Positions 8,350 to 16,167 of a stretch of DNA of 64,000 nt are shown piece after piece (positions within the stretch are counted from its first letter, which is position 1; each line of letters starts with the position of its first letter). Under the pieces are notes generated by a model. That model was not told the origin of the DNA. It searched no databases and saw only the letters and a program-made list of their open reading frames with translations. The position numbers and the translations under genes are program-made. This DNA is from JANQIO01 sp043513815 (GTDB lineage Bacteria > Pseudomonadota > Gammaproteobacteria > Pseudomonadales > Halieaceae), in NCBI GenBank assembly GCA_043513815.1, contig CP121313.1, positions 4,310,727-4,374,726 on the forward strand. The letters run 5' to 3'.

Positions 8350-10173
8350 TTACTCGCCCAGCACCTGACTCCGGAGCAACGGCATTGATACGGGACCGAT
8401 GGAGAGCACCGAGTCGTGAAAGTCCTTAAGCTCGAAAGCATCGCCTCGGGCGGTTTGCGTATCTGATCGCAGCTGCAACAGGTCGTCCATTCCAAGTTTG
8501 TAAGACAGCGCCTGACCCGGCCACACCATGTAACGCAGGGCCTCGATCCGCAATTCGTCCTTGCTGCGCCCCGTGGTCTCGGCCATATACTTCACCGCCT
8601 GCCCCAAACCCCAGCGCTGACTATGAATGCCGGTATCCACCACCAGGCGCACGGCACGAAACAGCTCAGCTTCTAGCCGGCCCAGGTCACCCAGAGGATC
8701 ATCGGCATAAACACCCATCTCCGCTGCCAGACGCCCCGCGTACATGGCCCAGCCTTCGCTATAGGCATTATTGAAACTCAAATCCCATAGCAGGGGCCGC
8801 CCGAGCTGCTCTCGTGCCAGCGCGACTTGCAGGTGATGGCCGGGAACCGCCTCGTGATACACCAGGGTCGGCAGTCGAAACGTGGCCAGCTGATCGATAC
8901 CGCGCATGTTGATCCAGAAAATTCCCGGCGCACTGCCGTTGACCGGCGGCGTGTAGTAGGCCCGTGGCGCACCGTGTTGCCGGACCTCGGGCACTGCGCG
9001 CACTTCCAGCGGCTGGCTGGGCAACCTGCCAAAGTAGTCTGGAAGGCGAACTTCCATCTCCGTGGTCAGTTGCTCAAGCGTTTGTAGCAGCGTCTCCCGC
9101 CCCGTTTCCGAGTCCTCCAGCAGGTTCTCCGGCATGCTGGCCAGCGCCTGCATCCGCTGAACAACCGTACCCGCCGTATAGCCCTGCTGGCGCAGCAGCT
9201 GGTCCATCTCGGTACTGATCCGCTCCACTTCGGCCAGCCCGTGTGCGTGTATCTCAGCCGGTGTCATCCGGGTATCGGCCTCCAGCTTGAGAGCGGCCTT
9301 GTAGAACCGGTCGCCTAGCGGCCGCGCCCACAGGCCCTCTGCCTGCTTTGCTTGAGGCAGTCTAGCCGCGACATTCTTGATGGCATTGCGGTAGGCCGGG
9401 TAGACAATGCGCAGCATCACCGCGATCGCTTCGTTCTTCGCCTTAGCCCGATCGTCATCGCTCAGGGCATCACTGGCGGCCATCTTTTCTACCAGCTTTA
9501 CCACCAGCTCATGCTCCTCTGCAGGCGCACCAACGAAGGCTTCCAGGGAGACCAGTGCGGCTTCCAGCGCCGCCGCGGGAGGTAACCAGCCCGCATTGGC
9601 GTCATAGTTGAAGGTATCCAGTACCCCAGCCACCAGCGGTGACATGGCCCAGAGCCTGCGCAGATAGTCGCCCACTTCTTCTGGGGTCGCCGCCGGCTGG
9701 TAGTTGGCGATAATCCTTGGTATGACCTGCAGCGGCCCGCCGAGTTGATTGATGATGTAGGGCTGGTGGCGTCCAAAGGTGCTGATATAGCCAAAAGGTA
9801 ACTCACGGTCTCCCAGCAGACTGGCATACACATCATCCATGGCAGCACGAGTCAGCGAGCCCAGCGAACTGTCGGGCAAGGCATCAAGCTCCTGGCGCAT
9901 GCGGCGCAAGTCCCTGCGCCAAAGGCCCAGATGGGCCTTGCCATAGTCTCCTATCGCATCTTCGACCCTGACGCCGGCCTCATGGTCGCGAAGACCGAAC
10001 TGGGTAGCCTGTACGGGTCTCATCTTTAGCACCCGCATACTGTGCTTTGCCAACATCACTTTGGCGTCAGGGCCTACGCTTTCCACACTACCACCCTGCC
10101 CGCTGCACGCTGCCAGCAACACCAGCAACGCTGACGTGACACTACCTGAACGTGTCCTGCTGCTCCTGTTCAA
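8350..10173 (-). CDS. DUF885-family lipoprotein, putative zinc metallopeptidase
   Basis: A 607-residue DUF885 protein. It carries HEAVPGHH at 440-447, the HExxPGHH signature of this family, which is considered a probable zinc metallopeptidase group; the substrate is unknown. The N-terminus shows a lipoprotein signal ending in LLAAC, so the mature protein is likely anchored in the outer or inner membrane. The start is taken as TTG at 10173, preceded by AAGGG with 7-nt spacing. An upstream in-frame GTG at 10422 would overlap the preceding gene by over 200 bp and spoil the signal peptide. It lies 28 bp downstream of the M50-HlyD gene on the same strand, so it may be the last gene of the giant-protein operon. 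A role in processing the exported protein is speculation. Confidence 0.82.
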   Translation of the reverse strand: MNRSSRTRSGSVTSALLVLLAACSGQGGSVESVGPDAKVMLAKHSMRVLKMRPVQATQFGLRDHEAGVRVEDAIGDYGKAHLGLWRRDLRRMRQELDALPDSSLGSLTRAAMDDVYASLLGDRELPFGYISTFGRHQPYIINQLGGPLQVIPRIIANYQPAATPEEVGDYLRRLWAMSPLVAGVLDTFNYDANAGWLPPAAALEAALVSLEAFVGAPAEEHELVVKLVEKMAASDALSDDDRAKAKNEAIAVMLRIVYPAYRNAIKNVAARLPQAKQAEGLWARPLGDRFYKAALKLEADTRMTPAEIHAHGLAEVERISTEMDQLLRQQGYTAGTVVQRMQALASMPENLLEDSETGRETLLQTLEQLTTEMEVRLPDYFGRLPSQPLEVRAVPEVRQHGAPRAYYTPPVNGSAPGIFWINMRGIDQLATFRLPTLVYHEAVPGHHLQVALAREQLGRPLLWDLSFNNAYSEGWAMYAGRLAAEMGVYADDPLGDLGRLEAELFRAVRLVVDTGIHSQRWGLGQAVKYMAETTGRSKDELRIEALRYMVWPGQALSYKLGMDDLLQLRSDTQTARGDAFELKDFHDSVLSIGPVSMPLLRSQVLGE

Positions 10174-10201
10174 TGTTCTACCCTTTTTGAAATTCGACCG
10201 T

Positions 10202-12361
10202 TCATATTCCCGCTTCCCGCCGCCAAACACCCACAACCTGACGCCAGAGCATGCCCGCCAGGGATCTGGCGTCGGCGTCCAGAACCAGCTGACCGCGCAG
10301 GACGCGGTCATCGGCAGGGGCCTCCGTCTCCAGGTAAATGCGATAGGTGGCCCGCTGCGGAATAAGTTCATTTTCTGCACCGTCGCGAACGTCCAGATCA
10401 CCGCCGTAGGTGGAAGCCACATACGAGGTTTCCAGCGCCTCCAGCGAAAACCCGTCTATGTCGAGCAGTCGCACCAACTGAGGGCCGCGCACGCCACCTT
10501 CAGGGTAGAAACGGCCAGTGGCGCCCTCGCGAAGCGCGCGCAGCTCGGATTCTCCGACGTAGGCCACCACCTCACCAGCGGTGTCATCGACCAGGGTCAG
10601 CAGGCGATCGCCCCGGGAAACCCAGTCCCCGAGCCTCAGGTCTGCCTGTCGGTCGGTAATGCGACCAGTAAACGGCGCCACCAGGCGGGCATCGTCCAAC
10701 TGCGCCTGCAAGTTCTCCTGGGTCTCCAGCGCGCCCTGGAGTTTGGCCTGCAGCGACAATCGTTCCTGGGCGAGGCCAGATCCGAAACTGGTGCGTTCGA
10801 GTTGATAGCGGCTGCTGCGCAAATCATGGTTGGCCTGCTCAAGCTGAAATGCCAGGTCTGGGGAGGTAATGATCGCAACAGGATCGCCAGCGTTAACTAT
10901 GTCACTTTCAGGCTCCGGCAAAACACTGACCTGCCCGGGAATGGGTGCGTAAAACGTCACCACTGACCGCGCCTGCCAGTAGGCGGGCAGCTCCAGCTTG
11001 CGGTCGATCGGCAATAGCACCGCCAGTACCAGGATGCTGGTGAGCAGCGCTGTTCGCCGCCGATAGCGTGTTCTGCTTTCGTCGCGGGATTCCCACCAGT
11101 GGGCTATCTCTTTACTGATCGGCACAACCAGCAGGCGCATGATCTGGGCCGCTGCCAACACCACGCCCAGTGCCTTGAAGAAGTAGGTGTAGACGATATA
11201 GGTGATGCCGAAGAATATGATCAGGCGGTAAATCCAGACCGCATAGCTGAAAGGAACCAGCCAACGCAGACCTCTCTCCGGCGCCTGCCGGCCGTAACCG
11301 AACAGCCGCTCTCGCATCCACCAGCGGCCCATGGCGTTGGCGCGTTCGTGCAAATTCTCTACGCCAGTGAGATCCGAAAGTATGTAGTACCCGTCGAAAC
11401 GCATCAGCGGATTGAGGTTGATCAGCAGCGTCATCATCCAGGTGGTCGTGGACATCATGAACAGGATATTGCGAACAAAACTGTCGGGGACAAAGTTCCA
11501 CAGCAGCAGGCAAATAGCAGCAAGTCCTACCTCGACAATCATCCCGGCGGCGCCAATCATCACCCGCTTGCGACGCGAGCGCAGGCGCCAGGCATCTGTG
11601 GTATCGGTGTAGAGGATCGGCCAGAACACCAGGAATGCCACACCCATGGCGCGCACCGAGCAGCCGTAGCGTCGAGCCGTCAGGGCGTGACCAAATTCAT
11701 GCAGGATCTTGGCGAGAATGACCGCGATACTGAAATACACCAGACCCACCGGTGAGAAGTAGCCGACGAAGGTGTTGAGGAAGTAGTCCATCTGGCGCGA
11801 GGTCAGATAGATCGCCAGCATTCCGATACCCGCCAGTATCCACCAGGTTCTTGGCCTGAATGCCCAGCTCATCCAGGGCAGCAGGCGGTCGAGCAAACCA
11901 TCCGGGTGAAGCACGGGTATTCGCATGAACAGGTATTGTCGCCAGATACGCAGACCCAGGGTTTTCCAACGTGGCGTCCGCAAGGTCTTGCGGCGCTCTA
12001 CCGCCCGTTCGCCCTCGATCCAGTACAGGTCGTGTTCTAGCAGGAAGTCGACGAACGCCTCGATCTGCTGTGAATTGCACATGATCCTGGCGCGATCCGC
12101 GATCGTCCTGGCGAGCGTGGCACTGTCGATCTCCAGGGCGGGATCTGCCCGCAATTCGCGCAGAATTTCGACTTCCAGATAACCCAGATCGTAGAAGCGA
12201 TTGGCTGCGGGGTCATGCAGACGCCAGCGCGGCGAACCGTCCTCAAACGGGGCCGCCTCTATAAGCTCAAGGTCCTGGCGGATATTGCGGGGCAGGCTCA
12301 AGGCTACACGCCGATCCAGCGCCGCACTACCGCCAGCGGCCGACGGAGCAGGAAGTACCAC
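10202..12361 (-). CDS. Membrane M50 (site-2) metalloprotease fused to HlyD-type adaptor, with PqqD-like N-terminus
   Basis: A 719-residue inner-membrane fusion. Residues ~28-115 look PqqD-like (a small peptide-binding domain). They are followed by a polytopic M50 core with HEFGH at 221-225 and NPLMRFDGYYILSD at 317-330, whose Asp would be the third zinc ligand. After a hydrophobic helix near 438-450 comes a HlyD-like half: a lipoyl lobe (YAPIPGQVSVLPEP), a coiled coil (~505-560), a second lobe (VAPFTGRITDRQADLRLGDWV) and a beta barrel. It is the last of three adaptor-type genes behind the giant protein. The GTG start at 12361 overlaps the upstream gene by 58 bp; a TTG at 12301, just past the upstream stop, is an alternative. 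The likely job is export and/or cleavage of the giant protein (inference). Confidence 0.85.
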   Translation of the reverse strand: MVLPAPSAAGGSAALDRRVALSLPRNIRQDLELIEAAPFEDGSPRWRLHDPAANRFYDLGYLEVEILRELRADPALEIDSATLARTIADRARIMCNSQQIEAFVDFLLEHDLYWIEGERAVERRKTLRTPRWKTLGLRIWRQYLFMRIPVLHPDGLLDRLLPWMSWAFRPRTWWILAGIGMLAIYLTSRQMDYFLNTFVGYFSPVGLVYFSIAVILAKILHEFGHALTARRYGCSVRAMGVAFLVFWPILYTDTTDAWRLRSRRKRVMIGAAGMIVEVGLAAICLLLWNFVPDSFVRNILFMMSTTTWMMTLLINLNPLMRFDGYYILSDLTGVENLHERANAMGRWWMRERLFGYGRQAPERGLRWLVPFSYAVWIYRLIIFFGITYIVYTYFFKALGVVLAAAQIMRLLVVPISKEIAHWWESRDESRTRYRRRTALLTSILVLAVLLPIDRKLELPAYWQARSVVTFYAPIPGQVSVLPEPESDIVNAGDPVAIITSPDLAFQLEQANHDLRSSRYQLERTSFGSGLAQERLSLQAKLQGALETQENLQAQLDDARLVAPFTGRITDRQADLRLGDWVSRGDRLLTLVDDTAGEVVAYVGESELRALREGATGRFYPEGGVRGPQLVRLLDIDGFSLEALETSYVASTYGGDLDVRDGAENELIPQRATYRIYLETEAPADDRVLRGQLVLDADARSLAGMLWRQVVGVWRREAGI

Positions 12362-13665
12362 AGGCGCACTTTCTCGCCATAGAGTTTGGCCGTGCCACGC
12401 ATGCCGATGCGCGGCAGATTATCTACTTCGGTGAATTCACCGCGGATGCGGTATGCGAGCTCACCCGCTTCTGTGGTCGTGGCGCGATAGTCCATACGCC
12501 GCAGCCGGGCGATGAATTTCTTGTCCGGAGCAACATTGGGAAAGAACACGATCTCACTGTCCACTGGTAGCTGAATATCATCACCCACCTGTAACCATGC
12601 CTCCAGCTGTGACTGCTCAGGGCTGGCTATGGTCAACAGTCTCTCTCCGGTCACTACCGGCTTGCCAATCAATTCGTCCGGGCTGGGCATAATGACTACT
12701 CCACCCTGCTCGGCCTCTACGGTGCTCCGCTCCAACAACGATTTGACGTAAGCGAGCTCAGCCTCCCTCTTTTCTCCTTCGAGCGCCAGCACGCGCAATG
12801 AGGCTTTTGCATCCCGATCAAAAGACGCCGACTGACCGGCCTGCTGGTACTGGGCGCGGGCGATGGCCAGCGCCTGTTCCGCCACCTTCAGGCGCGTCAG
12901 CAGTTCGGTGTCATCCAGAGTCAGCAGGGTTGCACCCTCGCTGACCAGGGCGTTGGGCTTGACGATGATGCTGGCGATGATGCCATCCATGGGGGCGCGA
13001 ACCACCAGCGGGTCACGAGCAATAATTTCGGCCTGTGCCAACACCGACAGGCGCACGGGCAGGAACATCAGTAACAAGAGCGCAAACGCTACGGCACCTG
13101 CAATAGCCTTGCGTTTACGGGTCCATACAAAACGCGGCCTGGCAAAGGCCTTGCCTCGCAGAGCGGAAATGCTGTAACCCGCGGCGGAAAGCCAGAATTT
13201 GAGTACCCGTTGCTGGGCCTCCAGCAGGGGCTTCTCGCACCAGAAGGCCAACGCTCCCAGGTAGTATCCGGACGCCGAATACATGGGGCACCAGATCAGC
13301 AGCTTGTCGCCGTGGGTATCCCAACCACCAGCCAGTGACTCGGGCAGATCCGATTTTTGCCAGGCTTTGGGTTCGGGTTCGTCGTAGCGTTGGGACAGGT
13401 CCCGGCAAAGAGCTCGCATCCACTGTACGTAGGGCGCATGTTCATCGTGGTCGACAGCACCGGACACCCCGCTGATGGATCCCCCGCCGGGCCGAGTAGC
13501 ACTGGCCAGCCACAGCACGGCGCTGCGGTATTCCACCAGCGTGCGAGTATCGTTGACCAACAGGAAGCCAACCTCGGCCTCAGTGCTGGCTTCACGTAAA
13601 CGCTGCTGCAGCAACAGCAGGTTGGCGAGCGCCTTTAGTTGCTGCTCGGAACCCGCCTCTGCCAC
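12304..13665 (-). CDS. HlyD-family membrane adaptor with N-terminal GAF-like domain
   Basis: A 453-residue protein. Residues ~15-170 are cytoplasmic and resemble a GAF-like sensory/ligand domain (LLLQQRLREASTEAEVGFLL, then LLIWCPMYSASGYYLGALAF). One transmembrane helix follows (~188-205). The periplasmic half is HlyD-like: a lipoyl lobe (LVVRAPMDGIIASIIVKPNALV), a helical hairpin (~265-320), a second lobe (VVIMPSPDELIGKPVVTGERLL) and a beta barrel. The GTG start overlaps the preceding stop by 1 nt (TAGTG), suggesting translational coupling. This topology puts a possible sensor on the inner face and a docking arm in the periplasm. The GAF assignment rests on overall pattern and is less certain than the HlyD part. 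Confidence 0.8.
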   Translation of the reverse strand: MAEAGSEQQLKALANLLLLQQRLREASTEAEVGFLLVNDTRTLVEYRSAVLWLASATRPGGGSISGVSGAVDHDEHAPYVQWMRALCRDLSQRYDEPEPKAWQKSDLPESLAGGWDTHGDKLLIWCPMYSASGYYLGALAFWCEKPLLEAQQRVLKFWLSAAGYSISALRGKAFARPRFVWTRKRKAIAGAVAFALLLLMFLPVRLSVLAQAEIIARDPLVVRAPMDGIIASIIVKPNALVSEGATLLTLDDTELLTRLKVAEQALAIARAQYQQAGQSASFDRDAKASLRVLALEGEKREAELAYVKSLLERSTVEAEQGGVVIMPSPDELIGKPVVTGERLLTIASPEQSQLEAWLQVGDDIQLPVDSEIVFFPNVAPDKKFIARLRRMDYRATTTEAGELAYRIRGEFTEVDNLPRIGMRGTAKLYGEKVRLWYFLLRRPLAVVRRWIGV

Positions 13666-14438
13666 TATTCGAGCCCCGTCTCCACGAACTGCACGCGGCC
13701 ACTCATACCCGGCAGCAATGCCGGTGGGCTGTCCTCGAGCCGCCCAAAGACCGGGATGGTCAGACTGACCGGGTCCACTGCACCGCCTATACGGACGATT
13801 TCCCCGGGCATGGCCAGGTCCAGCTCTTCGACAAACATGGTGAAGTTGGTACCCAGCTTTAACCAGGCCAACGAGGTAGAAGGCATCAGCATGCGGACTT
13901 CGAGCTGGTCACGGGATACGAGTTCGAGCAGGTCTTCGCCCTCTTCCACGAACTGGTACTGCTCCACCATCCGGCTGGTGACAGCTCCGTCAAAGGGAGC
14001 CCTGATCTCACAGTGCTTGAGCTGGGCGCGCACAGCGTCCACCTCGCCGCGAGCAGCTTCCAGATCGGCCTCGTTGAGCTGCACCTCCAGCGGTCCCACA
14101 CTGTTGAGCTTGACCAGCTCGCGGTTAACTTCGAGCCTGGCCTCGGCACCTTTTACCTTGGCCTGGGCGCTACCAAAGGCGGCGTCAAAACGGTCGCAGT
14201 CAAAAGCGAGCAGAAGGTCGCCTTTCTTGACTATATCGCCCTCCTGAACAGCCACACCCTCGAGGATCGCGCTTATGCCCGCCGAAAACAGGCTCTTGCG
14301 CAGCGGCACTAACTGGGCGCGCACCACATTGGTCTGAAGGCCGGGTAACAGGTCAACATCAAACTCGCTCTCGGATTGAGCGACGGCGGTGCTACTGGCT
14401 GCAATGAGGGCAGCTAGCGCGATCAGGCGGTTCTTCAC
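13665..14438 (-). CDS. Periplasmic adaptor subunit (HlyD/RND MFP family)
   Basis: A 257-residue exported adaptor with a clear Sec signal peptide (MKNRLIALAALIAASSTAVA|QS). The mature part contains the first lipoyl half (GISAILEGVAVQEGDIVKKG), a coiled-coil hairpin (~85-140), the second half (EIRAPFDGAVTSRMVEQYQF) and a short beta-barrel region. It is shorter than usual adaptors (350-400 residues), lacking most of a membrane-proximal domain. It lies 86 bp after the TolC-family gene and overlaps the next adaptor gene by 1 nt, so it belongs to the same operon. Because the next protein also carries a HlyD arm, the two may assemble into a mixed periplasmic ring (inference). Confidence 0.85.
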   Translation of the reverse strand: MKNRLIALAALIAASSTAVAQSESEFDVDLLPGLQTNVVRAQLVPLRKSLFSAGISAILEGVAVQEGDIVKKGDLLLAFDCDRFDAAFGSAQAKVKGAEARLEVNRELVKLNSVGPLEVQLNEADLEAARGEVDAVRAQLKHCEIRAPFDGAVTSRMVEQYQFVEEGEDLLELVSRDQLEVRMLMPSTSLAWLKLGTNFTMFVEELDLAMPGEIVRIGGAVDPVSLTIPVFGRLEDSPPALLPGMSGRVQFVETGLE

Positions 14439-14524
14439 TCGGACTCCTTGTGGTTATTCGAGCGAGACTTCGATTGTAACAGGGAATTTCCGCTTTACGC
14501 GCGGCCTCGCAGGGCATTTCCGCC

Positions 14525-16048
14525 CTAGAAACCCACCATGGGAATGTTGCCATCCTGCCAGGTCTTGTCATAGACGGCGATCAGGTTGGTGAGCTCGTGA
14601 ATGTCGAGGTCGAGGTAGGTCTCCGGCACCGGATTCAGGCCGAGCGCTACCAGCACGGCACCGTAGGAAGACTGGGCATTGGCGTAGGCTTCGAGCAGGC
14701 TGAGGTCGGTGCGCAGTGCGGCTGCCCTGGTGACGACGCTCTCAACTTTTGATGCGGCGCTGGAGATCGCAGCATTGCGAGTGTGCTTGGCGATTTCGCT
14801 GTCGATAGCCTTGATTTCCCGGGCCTGATGGAGCTTGCGCAGTGAAATATTATATTGGTACACGGCGAGGTTGAGCTTGGTGATCACGGCCATATTCACC
14901 GCCAGCCTGCGCTGCAGGGCCAGCTCTTCGCGCAGGTCGGAGTTTTCCAACACCTGCTTGGTGGTAGCGAGGTTGAACAGGTTCCAGCTCACCTCAACGC
15001 CCACCTCGTTCCAGGTGTTGTTCACCAACAGGTTGTTGGAATCGTACCCGTTGTTGTAAGACAACTCGATTCCCGGCAGCAGTCTCAGCAGCGCTTTCCT
15101 GGTCTCCGCCTGATCAATGCGGACATTGTAGATTTCCTCTGCCAGCTCGGTGGAGTTATATAAAGCCGTGATTTCCAGCTGCACCGGATCTTCATCGATA
15201 CGCGGCAGCACCGGCAGTGCGCTGACATCAGCAAGCTCCGAACCGGGCTCGATGCCCAGCAGCTCGATGTCGGCGGATGTCGGCACATTGATAATCTGCG
15301 CCAGTTCGATGCGGGCCTGTGTGAGGTCTTCTGCCAGGCTCTCCAGCTCGCGAATCAAGTCAAACAGCTGTCGCTTCAGCCGCAGGTTGGGAAGGATATT
15401 GGTGTACTGGCGGTTCTCGATAACCTGCGAAATTTCTGCATAGGCCTGGTTGGCCTCAGCCAGCACTCTTTCGACTTCCCTCGCTGTGTTCTGGGCCGCC
15501 CAGGCGCGCCAGTAGAGCATGCGAGCCTGCTGCAGGAGGCTGGCGAGAACCCGCTTGCGAGACTCGCGAGAAATCAGGTACCGGTCAGCCTCCTGCTGGG
15601 CCTGGTAGTAGCTGACGCCAAAGTCGAGCAGGTTCCAGGAAGCCGAGAAATTCCCGATGTCACGATCACGCTCCTGGGACGTCGACGGTTCCAGAGACTC
15701 CTCGCCAGTTTCTATCGAGATGCTGGTGGAGGCATTGAAGTTGTTGCGCGACAGGCGGCTGTAGCTTGCATCAGCCTGCGGCAGCATCTCGTAGCGGGCC
15801 AGTTCAAAACTGCCAAGTGCTACGGCCTGCTCCATGCGGGAAACGCGGTGCTCAAGGTTATTCAGGACAGCACGGGACATGACCTCGTGCAGGCCGATAG
15901 GGCGCTCAAGGGGGGCTCGGAACTGCTCAATCAGTTCCTGGTCCTCAGCCAGCACATCGGAAACGTCGCTCTCCGATAGAGGCTGGGGATTCATTGCACA
16001 GCCGGCCAACACACACGTGCAAGCCAGCCGTCCGAGCTTTAGCAACAC
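14525..16048 (-). CDS. TolC-family outer-membrane channel, lipoprotein
   Basis: A 507-residue outer-membrane efflux protein. The signal peptide ends in the lipobox LAGC (Cys17), so the mature protein is lipidated. Two long helical/strand repeats follow, as in TolC/OprM: one segment contains NFSASWNLLDFGVSYYQAQQEADRYL and its second-half partner VGVEVSWNLFNLATTKQVLE, both typical strand-to-helix transitions. The start is GTG 16048; an AGGAG lies 12-16 nt upstream. It sits between the giant-protein gene and three adaptor-type genes and is therefore the probable exit channel for the giant protein. A separate general tolC is present near 62-63 kb, supporting a dedicated role for this one. Confidence 0.88.
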   Translation of the reverse strand: MLLKLGRLACTCVLAGCAMNPQPLSESDVSDVLAEDQELIEQFRAPLERPIGLHEVMSRAVLNNLEHRVSRMEQAVALGSFELARYEMLPQADASYSRLSRNNFNASTSISIETGEESLEPSTSQERDRDIGNFSASWNLLDFGVSYYQAQQEADRYLISRESRKRVLASLLQQARMLYWRAWAAQNTAREVERVLAEANQAYAEISQVIENRQYTNILPNLRLKRQLFDLIRELESLAEDLTQARIELAQIINVPTSADIELLGIEPGSELADVSALPVLPRIDEDPVQLEITALYNSTELAEEIYNVRIDQAETRKALLRLLPGIELSYNNGYDSNNLLVNNTWNEVGVEVSWNLFNLATTKQVLENSDLREELALQRRLAVNMAVITKLNLAVYQYNISLRKLHQAREIKAIDSEIAKHTRNAAISSAASKVESVVTRAAALRTDLSLLEAYANAQSSYGAVLVALGLNPVPETYLDLDIHELTNLIAVYDKTWQDGNIPMVGF

Positions 16049-16167
16049 GTCAGACGAGGCTCCTAATGGATCAGTTGTATCACAATCCCCACCATGATAC
16101 CCAATCCCGCTTCTAAACTATTGTTTTTGTTATATTTATGTGAACAACTTCTTAGCCGACCCTGCTG
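16049..16167. other. Intergenic region with a duplicated 3' end of the giant gene
   Basis: This is an AT-rich gap of 119 bp between the giant gene stop and the TolC-family gene. The last codons of the giant gene (reading KNLFT, stop) occur again 32 bp downstream as KKLFT, stop, in a different frame. The shared direct repeat is 18 bp long with two mismatches. An inverted repeat (GTATCA/TGATAC) lies at about 16079-16102, just upstream of the TolC-family start. No convincing rho-independent terminator (strong stem plus T-run) is seen, so transcription may continue from the giant gene into the export genes. Confidence 0.5.
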
